Positions 21,400-33,781 of a stretch of DNA of 64,000 nucleotides are shown piece by piece. The stretch's first letter is position 1. Each line of letters starts with the position of its first letter. Source of the stretch: Multifurca ochricompacta (Eukaryota; Basidiomycota; Agaricomycetes; Russulales; Russulaceae); contig WTXG01000013.1 in NCBI GenBank assembly GCA_022496185.1, positions 62,001 through 126,000 of the forward strand. Direction: 5' to 3'. The translations under genes and the position numbers were made by a program. The notes under the pieces are model-generated. The model searched no databases and was not told the origin of the DNA. It saw only the letters and a program-made list of their open reading frames with translations.

Positions 21400-24300
21400 T
21401 TCGCGACCTCGTGATATTCGTTCCTAATGCAACCTGGAGTGGGGTCTTACCATCCCTTTCCTCCAAGTCCATGTTCGCGCCATATTCGAGCAGCACGCGT
21501 GCGACCTCGAGCCTTCCAAAAACGCGGCTCGATGCAATGGGGTTTCGAGGTTTCGATCCTGTATGTTCATGTCAGCACCGTGTTCTAATAAAACTCGTGT
21601 AATGTCCGGGTGGCCATTATTCGATGCTCCGTGCAATGGTGTCGACCATCGTTATCTTGGGAATCGATGCGTGCATTGCGTTGTAGTAACATACGAACAA
21701 TTTCAGAGTGTCCATTGATTGCCGCCAGTCTCAGTGGCGCACAGCCATCGTCTGCACGGCATTTAATCTGCGCCATGGTCCAGTAGCCACCGGGCAGTTT
21801 CTGTAGGTCCACTCATCGATGCGCATGTAGTAGAGTCCTGTCCCATTTGCCGTGAATATCAAGATTTGCCCCATGTTCGTACAGTAACTCGGCTACCCAT
21901 AAATGTGCCTTCTGAAGTGCCCCCACCAGCGGCGTCTTGTGGTTGCCACACATGGCACTAACATGTTCTGGATTCTGATAATTAGCTGCTCTGAGAGGTC
22001 TCGGAAGCCACACAGGGCAGAGTAGTACAAGGGAACTGGGCCAGGTTCTGTCAGGTCTATTCTGTCGAACGAATTGCCCCAGCCTTCGTCGATGTTGTAT
22101 ATGCGAAGCCATGCGGAAAAATGTGGTTTGTCCATGTCAAAGAGATCATCCATCCCTTCACTTATTCGCGACGACACATTCCCAAACTGGGCATGCTCAA
22201 CCCAGTATCGAGCAGCATATCCTGCCAAGGGAAAACTATTCTCGAAGCTCTCGCTGTCAACAAGATCGTCCAATCGAAGTAGGACGCTCAAGCAAGCTTG
22301 GGCCAAGATCGTATGAGCTGGCTCCAGAACAATATGATACCGCGACGCGTCTCCACTTGACCTCCCGAGCCGACTCGACATTAGGAATTCCTTCACCGAA
22401 AAGTGCGAAAATTGAACAACTTGCGACCCTTGTCATCCACAACTGCAATTAAACTGGAGCACGTCGAAAGCACTGCTTGTTCTTGGTCATCCCATCGCCA
22501 GTCCGAATTAACTTCGGAATTCCTCCTTCGGTCGCGCAAAGTCGATCGCAAGTACCTCCGCAAGTTCATCCACACGAAGTGGTCGCGTCGCCACAGTGAG
22601 ACATTGTAAGAGACGATGAGCATGTTCTCTGTTGCCTTGTTGATCTCATTCAATATTCGTTCATATGTCTCGTCTAGACTGTCAGGTAATTCTTCCAGGA
22701 TACGGCGAACACTTGGCGGGAGGCAGTAACGTAGGGTCTCCAATTGGCAGAAACCCATCGAAACCTGTTGAAAGATGAGTAATCCGTGTAGCAGAACGAG
22801 GATGGCGTTACATTCCGTCGGCCCTCTCTGACAGGGTCTCAATAACCAGATTCTTATCATCTTCTCGCCATCTTCGCATTCTTGTGTCTGAACGAATGAC
22901 AGAACTGACATATTCGATGATGTCCTTCTTTTGTCCACTTTGGTCGTGGAGGGACACTTGGAAAGGTGTCAGAGGTTGAAGGGTGGATCTAATGTCGATC
23001 TCTGGGCGACTGGTGACGCATATATGAAGATTTGGGAGAGAAGACTGAACCAATTCGTTGAGGAGGACTAGGACCTGTTCTCTGGGGATGGCATGCCAGA
23101 CGTGTTGGGACATTCGTCTAGTGCGTCGAGGACAATGTAGACTGGGCCTTGATTTGGAATTGAGAGCATCGATTTTAGGCAGTGAATCAAGACATCATCG
23201 CTGGGCTGTCGCCCGCCATTGTTGTGTGAAGAATAAAGGTTGGATAGTATATTGTAAGTATGATTTGAGCGAGTGGATAGCTGGGTAAGAAGAGAGGTGA
23301 GAAGGTTGTGGCGATTTTGTTTATTGGCGTCCTGAAGTCGAAGTAGAAGTAGGCCATAGAAGCAATTCCTGCCTCACACATGACTTCGGTGTCTTGGATT
23401 ATGGTAGACTGGCACATGAAATGAGTCTCCCGATAAGTAAAAGGCGAGGGAACACGAACCATAAGATGCTCTTCCCAGATCCCGCTACGAAAGAGGAATA
23501 ACATGAAGGCGAGTAACGCGGTAAACGGTAGGGGAAACGCACGTTTTCCGTGGACCCACAAAAGGGAACCAGAGGATTTCCAGTCATTAAAGATACTGCC
23601 TTGGAAGAACCAGGATGCTGTGCCACTGTGATGAGTTGCGCGGGCGATGTTGTGGTTGATAGACGGGTCGGGTGGAGAAAGCCATCTTCGGAGATCCTGC
23701 TGTAACTGGTTTCCTGCGAGTGTCCATGTGAGCATCTATAGCGATCGGTGAAAGGATCCCAAAAATACGAACGCTTGACCTCGTCCACGCTGTCTGCCGT
23801 TTGTTGCATTATTCGTTTGGACTCGTTTGTGGCCAGTTTTACTTGCTTGCCTTCTATACACATATACGGTTATAGTATTGCAATGAGATGCTGGAGAAGA
23901 TTCGCGCACCGTCGATGACGATCTTTACGTTATCGTCGATGGCTGTGACCTTGTTGTCGATTCCCGTGACCTTGTCATCGACGTTCGTCACCTTATCGTC
24001 GATGTCAACGACCTTGCCATCGATGCTGTGCGCGAGCTTTAGTACTTGTGCAGTCGCCATCAAAGCCTCATCATGCGTCAATTTGTCCAGCCGACCTAGC
24101 GCATCTTCGATATCTGTCCTTCCAGCAGTTTCTTCAAGTACTTTTCTGAAAAACCTACACGTCAAGCAATCATACCTCTATAAATATAGACTTACTTGCT
24201 GATCCTTCCTTCATCTCTTTCGTTGCAATCGCAAGAATATCAAGCACCTCCACCATTATCTTTATGATTATATCCGTCATCGCTGAAGTTGGCGGAACTT

Positions 24301-24850
24301 CAGTATATGTCTCAAGCCGTTTAAAAAAGTGCTCGATCCGTTCAAAAAGGCTAGCAAGCGCGTCTTTGCTGCCGTTAACATCCTTGGCAGCCTAGAGGAC
24401 TTCGGTCTCAGGAAAATTAGAGTCACTAAATGAAAGCAAGATGCCCACGATGAGAAGAACGCCAATTCCAGCAAATATCACTTTCGCAGGAGAGAACGCC
24501 TTTGGGACATATATTAAAACACAGATAGTAATAATACAAACCATAAGCTGATTTAGACTTACGAGGCCAACACCCTCTCCAAGGGTGGCGGAAAATGCAT
24601 AAAGAACATTCACCATCGGGCCAAGCCACTTTTCCCACCTCTTATCGCTTTCCCGCGATTGATCGAACTTGTGAACCTGGCCTTGAAGGATAGCCAGAAT
24701 TGCGCTAGCAGAGTTGCAGGATTGCAATTGAGTAGCTAGAGGATGAGTGGCAAGATCTTTCTTGGTCTTCTGTTTGTAGGCTTTTAAGGCGCAGTTGAAG
24801 ATGGATTGAAAGTACGCAGTAGAAGTGGTGTTGGGCTGGCTTTGGGACAT
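21400..24850 (-). pseudogene. Goodbye-NACHT-ankyrin STAND gene (NLR copy 3), decayed C-terminal half
   Basis: Starts at 24850 (MSQSQPN...). The Goodbye-like domain continues over an intron into FSPAKVIFAGIGVLL, followed by AAKDVNGSKDALASLFERIE, a helical linker and a stalk of about five heptads of the type KVTxxDD (24045-23890). Then come LRRWLSPPDPSINHNIAR, LLWVHGK joined over an intron to AGSGKSIL (P-loop), YIVLDALDEC and ICVTSRPEIDIRS. The frame shifts after NEINKATE near 22635 and returns near 22510 (SDWRWDDQEQAVLS). Further shifts lie near 22420, 21990, 21810, 21640 and 21510, and the end after the last ankyrin unit (below about 21400) diverges from copies 1 and 2. More diverged than copy 2, so likely an older tandem duplicate that has lost function. 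Confidence 0.8.
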
Positions 24851-25476
24851 AGTGGAGTCGTATTATACCTGGTTGATGGATGAAAAGAAAGAATCACTAG
24901 ATGGATGTGCAACTATACAAAGACGCACCAGGTGATCTAGTCCCATATATGGGTGATAGACGCGCATGGCACATGATAACATTCAGTTTCAGATATTCTG
25001 ATGTCACAGGCATGGGAGAAAATCCAGGCGTCTGACTAATAGCGATAGAAGGGGGGGGGGGGTGACAGGGTAGTGCGGACGCAAACCGAAACATGAGACT
25101 TTGTTTTTTTTTTCTAAAAAAAAACAATTTCATTCAGCGGATTTGACGTTCGGTCGGGTTAGGCCTCAATGATGGACCGATAATCAGGGAAAGACTCCGC
25201 AGGACGGTGAGTCTGCCCACACTGAATATCCATCTAGTATTACAGTTGTGTAGCAGTGTCGTGTTGTTGGAAGAAGTGCAGCCACAGCTACAGCACCAGC
25301 ACCAGGCACGCTAATACCGGAGATGGCGGCCCGAAGCCAGTCATCATCTTCCTCTCTCTCTTCCTTCCTCTGCAAAATCCCACTCCGCCTTGGGCCCACA
25401 CGGTCTCACTATCGTACAATACATGCAGAAAACATTGTAGTGAGAAATAGAAATAAGATCACTCAACACACCTTCA
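24851..25476. other. Intergenic between NLR copy 3 and P450-2
   Basis: Upstream flank of copy 3 and downstream flank of P450-2. Contains a G-run (about 25049-25061) and T/A runs (about 25104-25123). No gene seen. Confidence 0.5.
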
Positions 25477-27408
25477 TTATTGGTACAGCTCCAGCGCTTC
25501 AGAAAGCAACGTTTCAACCTCCGGAAAGCGAGGAATAGCCCTGCACTTGAAGGGAACAGGTCGACTAAAAAAAAAAGATTATTAAACTAACCTGCACGAT
25601 TCCAGTGAAACTCACGCAGTAATGCCTGAATGGACAAGAGTCTCCATGTCCAACTCATCCCCTGAGCCGTCGACATGTTCGAATCTCATCGCCCACAACA
25701 ACACCGCAAAGTCAATCGCAAGTGTATTCTCAGCGACGTACTTCCCAATGCATAAGCGCCGTCCAAACCCAAACGTCATGTGTCCCTCCTCATGACCCTC
25801 CATCAAGACCTTGAGCTCACCCGTCTTCTCATCCAAGTGTCTGCTCGGCTCGAATCGCACCCCAGCGTCCTCGCCAAACACTTCAGGCTCGAAATTGAGC
25901 ACGCGCATATTGGGAAAGCAGATGGTGCCCTTTGGGATAAACATGCCCTCGTACCAGTCGTCCTCGGTTGAAACGTGCGGAATGCCGAGGGGAAGAATCA
26001 GCCACCGGCGTAGCGTTTCTCTGACCATCGCGCGGATATAAGGGAGAGAGGGGACATCGGCAAACGTCGGTGGGCGGGCACGCCCGACGACTTCGTCGAG
26101 CTCGGCATGTGCTCGTGCTTGGACTTCTGGGTAGGCGAGCATGGTGAGGAGCCACCAGGAGAGTGTAGTGGATGTTGTCTCGACACCAGCAGAGCTATGA
26201 TGAATACATTAAAGAATGCAGTCGAATAGCTGAGCCAGACTTGTGGCATTACTCACAACATCTCACCGGCTAACCAGGCGCGCTCGCGTTCTGACAAGTT
26301 GTGCTGACTCTGATTTTTAATTAGCGTCGCACCCAAGCTCGGCTGATCAATTCCATTTGCCTGGAGATAATTTGCGTTCATGCGCTTCATCAAAGAGTAA
26401 TGATTGTTCACAAATCACATACCAAATCATCCTCCACCTTCTTCATAAGTCGCTCGAACATCAATGAATCCTGGATGTACCAGTATTGAGCATGCCGTTT
26501 CCACTTTGCTAACCTAAAGAGAAGAAAAAAAGGACGTTCACTGGAAATGTAAAACAAAAGTACAGGACAGACCTGCCGGGAAAATGTCTCATCCAAGGGA
26601 AATACTCCACCAGCCGTGCACCTGGCCGTAACTCATGCAACAAACGCCGCGCGTGGTCGACGATGCCTAAGACAACAGGGTCCTTTTCTGTCTCTACTGG
26701 CGGCAGGTGATAATTGATGGATAACATGATGGATGATGTATGACGCCGGAAGTGCCTGTCCATATCTAGTGGATTTGACATCAACGCCTGTGCCAACATC
26801 ATCGCTTCACGGTGTTGAATAGGGTAGAAACGGGGTGAGGCTGATTTGGAGAAGCTATCCAAGGAAGCGCGGCGGAAGCGACGCCATCTATGAGCAATTA
26901 ATGTCGTGTGGAAACATGTCAGAGAAATAGACCGCGAACAAGTCGTTATACGGCATGAAACCAATGGCCAAGTTTTCCGACATGTAGTCGCCTCCAGAGA
27001 TGTAATGCGGCCGATCGGAATATATGCTCGATCTCTTTTCGAGTAGATCAACGGCAACACGTTGGCTGTTGAGGATAAGGACCCCCCTTCCAAGAGCGTT
27101 AATATACATCATTTCACCTGAAAATGCGTTTGTAGGCTTTGGAAGAGGACTAGAAATAGAAGCGCACCGTACTCATTCTTGCGTTCCGGTGAAGCTAACC
27201 AATTGTGATCCGCGATGTGTCGAACATCGCCTATCAGAGGAAGACCCCTTGGACCTGGAGGAAGACTGCGAGACGACTTGGAAAGCTGCACGAGGAGCAA
27301 AAAAACAACGATTCCGACGAGGGACGTTAGTAAAACGAGACAGGTCGGACTGTCAGTAGCACCTCCCCAAGCCGACCAGGAAGGTGAGGACAGAATCTGA
27401 GCAGGCAT
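25477..27408 (-). CDS. Cytochrome P450 monooxygenase (P450-2)
   Basis: Seven exons from splice signals: 27408-27168, 27117-26940, 26887-26573, 26513-26423, 26360-26257, 26194-25616, 25564-25477, giving about 531 residues. N-terminal hydrophobic anchor (LVLLTSLVGIVVFLLLV), proline hinge LPPGPRGLPLIGD, I-helix AGVETTSTTLSWW, ExxR in RETLRR, haem loop FGFGRRLCIGKY with the Cys ligand, and C-terminus ending with TAA at 25477. Predicted ER-anchored oxidase, substrate unknown. The usual RWRPPxPLG stretch after ExxR reads RRWLILPLG with the same length, an unusual substitution near the substrate pocket. It is the paralogue of P450-1; exons 2-5 have identical sizes. Confidence 0.92.
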
Positions 27409-27454
27409 CGAACTCAGGCGGTCTGGAATGGATGGAGGGAGGGACGAGCGAATT

Positions 27455-27463
27455 GTTTTTATA
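27455..27463 (-). promoter_or_regulatory. TATA box of P450-2
   Basis: TATAAAAAC on the minus strand about 50 bp upstream of the ATG at 27408. Confidence 0.5.
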
Positions 27464-27605
27464 TGTGGGAGCCAGTGCCGAGAAGATCCGTGACGGAAAT
27501 CAGCGAGAAGTTGTCCAAATCATCACAACCTTATTTCAGATACGGGAATCGGCGCAAGGTTAGGATTGGTAATATCTGAGTGTACCAATTCTAGTGACGT
27601 GCATA

Positions 27606-27618
27606 ATGCACGATACAA
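27606..27618 (+). repeat. LINE target-site duplication, 5' copy
   Basis: ATGCACGATACAA is repeated exactly at 36249-36261, directly after the poly-A tail of the LINE. Confidence 0.92.
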
Positions 27619-27777
27619 CACCTCCTCTTCCCGCTACCTCCATCATCTGCTTGAGCTCGTCCATTTCGGTCGCTCGTTTTTAGTGTTGGATAGTGAATCA
27701 GCTACACAATAATTAGTTCTCTCCATAGCTCTTGTACCGAGTACAATCTAAACACTGTCTATTCAACACCTCTGCCG

Positions 27778-30433
27778 ATGGCAGCACAGTCTGTCGGCGT
27801 CAACAATGGTGGGGTCGACCAACCCATCACAATACCCTCTTCATTGAGTGACCTGTCCCTCACACCTGAGCACTCTCCTGAGGCCCTCATTGAAGGCCTC
27901 ACCCGCACTGTAACTAATGTCATTAAGGGGTGCAACCCTCTCTATGATACCCCCAACCAGGCCCCTGAATCCTTCAGAGATGCCATTGTTGCTCCCATAC
28001 GGTATAACCCTCCAAATCAATTCTTGCTTCGCCCCTTCCAGGGCCTCAGTGAAGAGGAATCACACAAAGCCTACATCCAGGCTGGTGCCAACAGGCGCAA
28101 TCTTGCTAACGCTGTCTCTGATAGCATTGTGGGCTATGCATACTACTACCTCGCAGAACCACTCACTTTCCATCATAATAATGACTTCAACTTTGATGGA
28201 TTAGCAGGCTCAGCAGCCGCAGTCATGGTAACCAACATGCTTGACTGTGGTGTTGGACTGGAAAGTGACCTTGCCCTCACTTATGCTGGGCTAACTCCAC
28301 AATCATGGTCTCGCCTGGCAAGAACTGTCCTTGCAGCTTTACTACAGGGTGCTATGCGATCCCCAAACCTAAAATCCCTGTCAAACACCAATGCCCTCCC
28401 AGGCATCGATGCTGTCAAGCTCCATGAGACTACTCCTCAGCCAACCTCAGAAGCCCAGCACATCCACATGATGCTAGACCAGGCTGCGGCCCTTTTCAAC
28501 ACTAAAACAGATGGCCCTCCGGCCAGTGCACCAGAAACATACTATGACCTCATGGTACATGCAGCCAAGCAGACCATTGGCTCAGCTGCCAAGCAACAGG
28601 TTCTTGACTCCTGGAACTTTGAAGTTGAGGTTCAGCGTGCTCGTGAGGAACACCTCAAGGAATTCCGTCGGTCAATTGCACCCCAACGTGAGGCTTGGAG
28701 CATTGAGCTCACTAATGCCGCCCGGCTGGAAGTCTCCCAGGAAGTGGCCATTTGGCGCACCAAGTTCATGACTGACAGCCTTGCCCAGGCTCGCTCCGAG
28801 TCGGAGGCCTGGGTCAACCAGCAGATCCTTCTCACTAATCCTGAAACAACACCATGTCGCCCAAAGAAGGTAGCACGTCGGCTCTCACCAGTCTCACCTA
28901 CTCGCTCTATGCACACCCTGCGCACGCACGCATCTCCCAACTGTCGAGGGTGGCCCCAATCCCCCACAAACCCTTTCATAGGACGGGACCCAGCCAACCA
29001 CCCCCCCTCCCCAATACGCACCCACCAAGATGAGATAACAGGTGCTATGCAGAGCAAATGGGAAGCCATGCATGCTCTAAAGCTAAAAGACCCAGCCTAC
29101 CATGGTACTATGGCATCTATGCATGCTGTGGAGGTAGAAATGACATCCCCTGAGGTTGCCCTTTCGCTTGTAAGCTCACAGCCCACTTACCCCTCTCGTG
29201 CCCCAGAGCCAGCTCAGGCTTCCCCCCTGGTGGACCCCTTAGCAGCGATTGCCTCGACCTTACAAGCACTGGTCCAACGCTTAGATCAGTTGGAAAACCG
29301 CCAGCTTCACCACACAACCCGGGCCCCCCAACACTTGCTCAGGCACCCCCACAACCCCCTCCATTGGCCCCGACATCGACTCACCCACCCTTCCTAATCA
29401 CGACCCCACAAACAGTTGCTCAACAACAACAGGCTCTTAGCTTTGCTCAAGCTGCCTCTGCTGCCCAGGGACGCAAGCAGTCTGGAGCCCCAAAGAAGAC
29501 TGGGGCGACAGATTCGCTGGCCTCCCAGGGGCCCAAGAAACACACCACGGACGTCACAGTACTACGCCCTAATGCTAATCCAGGGGTCTCTTTCCCCTCC
29601 ACCCAGATCATCACAATCAAAGCACGACAAGCTCTCACTCGCACGGTTGCAAACCCACCTGAACTTCTGGGTGGCCGCTGGTCTGCCGGTCTCAACCAGT
29701 CTGGAAACTTTACTTTTACTTTTGCTGGGGACCTACCCTTTGCCTCACTTGCCCCTTTTGAGCAGATTCTGACTGCTCAGTTCCCTAACAGCCGCCTTGT
29801 CCCCACTCATGGGTGGACTTGGTTCCAACTCCAAATGATTCCTGTCTCTCAAGGTGATGGGGTAATCTTTGACAATGTCACCCTGTGGAATGAGATGATG
29901 CGCAACACCTCCTGCCGCTCCTCCTCTACACCGCTCAACCCACCTGGCAAGTCCCTGCCACCTCAATTAAAGCTGACCTTGCCACTATAGTCTTTGCAGT
30001 AGCAAACCAAACTCCCCGCCAAGTGGCGGAGTTCTTAAGCACCCCCATATACATGTTTGGCCGCAAAGGTAAGCTTGTCAGGGCAGGTGCATCTCCGAAC
30101 CCCGTCCAATGTGGCCGCTGCCACTTGATGGGTCACCGCTCCAACCAGTCAAAGTGTAAACTCCCGGCTGGGGAGGTAAAATGTTATTGGTGTGGAGGCC
30201 CACACCCCCACGATCAGCACTCCTACCACTGCAAAGGACATCACCGCAACCCAGGCAGCTGTGACTGCACTTTCAAATGTTTCCTGTGTGGGAAGGCTGG
30301 TCATGATGCACGGTCCCGCACCTGCCCAACCCGTGGCGATTTTGCCCCCCCTCCCCTCCTAGATCAGCCTCTTGTCCCAACCCAGCAGGAACTGACTGCC
30401 CCCAACATCAACCCCTCCAGGCCAACACAATAA
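27778..30433 (+). pseudogene. LINE ORF1 (gag-like, three CCHC knuckles), frameshifted
   Basis: RNA-binding particle protein of the LINE. The first frame (27778-29397) has a long helical, Gln/Glu-rich region (AQHIHMMLDQAAALF; EVEVQRAREEHLKEFRRS). Coding then moves to a second frame (29364-29990, RWSAGLNQSGNFTFTFAGDL) and a third (30023-30433). The third carries zinc knuckles CGRCHLMGHRSNQSKC, CYWCGGPHPHDQHSYHC and CFLCGKAGHDARSRTC. At least two frameshifts, near 29340-29395 and 29920, break the protein. A diverged relative lies on the minus strand at 36797-38449. Confidence 0.8.
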
Positions 30434-30462
30434 GAACCCCCTCCCCCTCCCTAACCCACAAT

Positions 30463-31014
30463 GTGCCCCCTGCCCGACTGACTAGCATAGTGGAGATCCT
30501 GGACCCCATGGCCCCAGACGAGCCCAACCCTCCCTCCCTCCCCTCCAATCCTCAAGGCTCGCGCTCGACAGTACTGCGCTCGACAGTCCCTGCCAGAATT
30601 GTCAAGCCTGTAGCTCGGGTCCCTGCTTTCCCCCAACTCACGCAACCAGCTAGTGAACCCTTGCCCAACCCCCAGCCCTTTGACCTGCAACTTCGGGCTC
30701 GATATATCCTCACACTCACCTCTACCAACGGGACACAACACGAGCAACTCTCCACTGAAGGCCTCACTGAACTCTACAATCTTGCTGCCATCCCCAACCA
30801 ACAACTCCGAATTGAGGGAATCCAACATCTTGATAAGATCATAGGTGGTAAAGGTGCGTGCCTCTCTCTAGATTCCCTCCTCCCTGTAGAGGATACCTCA
30901 CTTGATTCTGCCCGAAGCGAAGTGCACCGCGCTGGTCAGAATTGGATTAACCACTATCATGCCAATGGGACCCACCACCAAACCCCATTGAGTGCTCAGA
31001 CTTCATTGATTTAG
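30463..31014 (+). CDS. LINE middle ORF, unknown, 183 aa
   Basis: Open frame between the zinc-knuckle ORF and ORF2. Pro/Thr-rich N-terminal part, then LTELYNLAAIPNQQLRIEGI. Its stop at 31012-31014 lies one base before the ORF2 ATG (31016). Either the displaced C-terminus of ORF1 after another frameshift or a separate small ORF. No domain recognised. Confidence 0.5.
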   Translation: MPPARLTSIVEILDPMAPDEPNPPSLPSNPQGSRSTVLRSTVPARIVKPVARVPAFPQLTQPASEPLPNPQPFDLQLRARYILTLTSTNGTQHEQLSTEGLTELYNLAAIPNQQLRIEGIQHLDKIIGGKGACLSLDSLLPVEDTSLDSARSEVHRAGQNWINHYHANGTHHQTPLSAQTSLI

Positions 31015-31058
31015 AATGTTAGACATCTCCATCCTGTCAGTCAACATGAGACGGAGGA

Positions 31059-31543
31059 TGTCACAGTTAGGTGCGGAACTGTGTCGGGGTCGGATGGGAG
31101 CAAGACAAGTCAAGGTTCAAAGGTCACAGTGGATCAAGCCTAGTTCAAAGTCGATAGGGCACGCGCGTGAGATTCGAAGTCGACGGCAGAGACGCTCGGT
31201 CCTGCAGCAAGTTCAAGATGATGAAGGCTCTCCAAGTCACATCTTGGAGAGTTCAAGTGGGGTTCTAACTGGGAGGACTCAAGGATTCCGAAGCACCTTT
31301 GATTGAACACAAGAGAACAGACTTAGTCTGTCTCTCTACTCTAGTAGGTCTTTAAATACATGTAGTTCTAGCTATGTCATAGTAAATAGAAGGTTCTAGT
31401 TCTATGATATAATATCTAAATGGTGGTGCAGTAGAATGAGCTAGAACTAAGGAGAATTAGGAGGGGTTAGGCCTCAGTAAGCAAAACACCGGTGAAACAC
31501 GATGTCAAGTCATTAGTAACATCGCAGGGAGAATTCTGTCACA
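31059..31543. mobile_element. Solo LTR (gypsy-1-related) inside LINE ORF2
   Basis: 485 bp beginning TGTCACAG and ending CTGTCACA. Flanked by GAGGA on both sides (31054-31058 and 31544-31548), restoring AGACGGAGGAACTCC in the LINE. Shares the internal block ACAAGAGAACAGACTTA with the gypsy-1 LTRs and the solo LTR at 47792, so it is a shorter member of that family. Confidence 0.9.
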
Positions 31544-33281
31544 GAGGAACTCCTCTATGCATGCCCTCCTCAATACTAACACTTATGACCACCTTCTTGT
31601 GGTCCAAGAACCCTGGTTCAACAGGATAGGAACCTCCCGTTCAGACACCCACCACAGTGGCATGGATGTGCTAGGAGCCGCAGCCAACCCTGGCTGGAAC
31701 TTATTTTACCCAGGCCTGGCCGCAGGGCAGCGAGCCAAGGTCCTAATGTACGTCCGCCTCTTCCAACCAGATGACCAGCACTCCCCTTGCCCTTTCACGG
31801 TCACTGTACGGCAAGATATCATCTCCACCCTTCCCTCATGATCGCAGATATCCGCTACGCCTCGCATTCCTTTAGAGTAGTTAACTTCTATCATGACATC
31901 TCCGACCCCTCATCACTACGCTCTCTACTTAATCTGGATTTGGACCCCACTTTACCTACAGTCCTCATGGGAGACTTTAACCTCCACAACCCACTTTGGT
32001 CCCCACAGGGTCTAGAAACGTCCCCCCGGTCACACTCCTTTTGGATTGGACTGCATCTCAGGATCTTTCACTTTCAACCACCCCAGGTGTTATCACCCGA
32101 GTTGGCTGCTCAACTGAACGCCCCTCTACACTGGATCTAGTCTGGACTAACACTCGTCTGACACTGGATGGAAACTTATCTACCCCCCAAGTTGACTGGG
32201 CAGCCTCTCTGGGTTCTGACCATGCTGGTATTCGTGTTGCTTGGTGTCTTGCATTACCCCAGCCCACCCCTCCAGCCAATCATCTGATGTATGTTACTAA
32301 AGCCTCTGAGGAAGTCCTCAAAACCTGGCGCGAGGCACTCTCAGACCTCCTTCCCCCCTCTGGACCTCTCACCAGCTCAGAAGATGTCAGAAACAGGCCA
32401 CCGCCATCCTCAGTGCCCTCACCATGGCTTCCAATGCCCACCTCAGTGTCTCCATTACCCCGCAGGCCAAACGCGCACGGTGGTGGCACCAGCATGCACT
32501 CAATCAGTCTCGGCTTTGAAGGCTGGCCCCAGGGGTGATGGCCCAGTCAAGCGCACACTTCTAAACAACCTCCATAAGGAGATCTGACTGGCTAAACGGG
32601 ACTGGGCTGACAAGGCCCTTACTGAACTTGATGTGTGGGATGTGGCAAAATGGCGTCATAACCGCCGTTCCACACTCATCCCTGCCCTGAAGGGACTAGA
32701 CAACTCCCTCCTCTGGGACAGGGCTCCCCAGGAGGAACTCTTCGCTGCTAGGTTCTTTGGTTCCACTTCCTCCCCAATACCCACTGCCCTAGAGGATGAT
32801 CCACCCCCTCTCCCTACACGGCCTTTGCCCCCATCTCCGAGAGTGAGATCTTGGCACTACTGACAAAAACGTTGTCCTCCTCTGCCCCAGGGCATTCCAA
32901 GATTTCATGGCGCATCCTTAAATGGGCCTGGCCAGAAATCAGCAACCACATCACTAAGCTTTTCAACGCCTCCCTAGAGTTCTCTTATGTCCCCCTGGCT
33001 TGGAAACAGGCCCTTGTAGTTGTAATTCGGAAACCAGATAAACCAGACTACACTGCACCAAAGGCCTACCGGCCCATCTCCCTTCTGGAAACTCTGGCTA
33101 AGCTATTGGAAAAAACACTAGCCAAGCGACTCTCCTTTGATGTTGATTGTCACAACACTCTCTCCTCAGCACAGTTCGGTGCCCGCTCACACTCATGTTG
33201 TCTGGATGCAGTACTCACACTCACACATGATGTCGCGATTGCCAGTCAAGAGGACTATACTGTGGCATTGCTCTCTTCGAC

Positions 33282-33781
33282 TAGTGATGTGCCTGGCCCG
33301 GCTCAAAGCCGGAAGCCGGGCCAAGCCGGGCCTGTTTGGGCCGGGCCAAGCCAGGCCGTTGTGACGGCCCAGCAAGGGCTTTGGCCCGGCTCAGAGAAAC
33401 TAAAAGCCAAAGCCGCTGGCTCAGGCCGCGGCTTTCAACAGCACATACAAGTGCAATAGCAATTGTCAAAATCAGTAGAAATCTAATCACAAAGTGGTTG
33501 ATTTTGGTCACGTGATCATGTTTATCGCGGCATTTCAAACTTTTCTTCGATATAGCTTTGCATTATGTAACACACTAAGTCATATTTGGATTAGCTGAAC
33601 TATAACTACTGGTTATATGTCATAAAGTTTCTCTGCCAAAAGCCGCGGCTTGGGCCAAGCCGGGCCAGGGCCAAGCCGTCTGTGGCGGCTTTGGCTCGGC
33701 CCAGACTTCAGGAAAGCCGGAGCCGCCTCAGGCCGAGCCAAAGCCGCGGCTTTTGGGCCAAGCCGGGCCGGAACATCACTA
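33282..33781. mobile_element. hAT-type MITE, 500 bp, inside LINE reverse transcriptase
   Basis: Perfect short terminal inverted repeat TAGTGATGT / ACATCACTA and an 8-bp target duplication TCTTCGAC (33274-33281 and 33782-33789) are diagnostic of the hAT superfamily. Both subterminal regions (about 150 bp each) are packed with GGCCCGGC / GCCGGGCC and AAGCCG motifs around an AT-rich centre, and there is no transposase. Subterminal repeats of this type are the usual transposase-binding sites of hAT elements. Confidence 0.92.
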
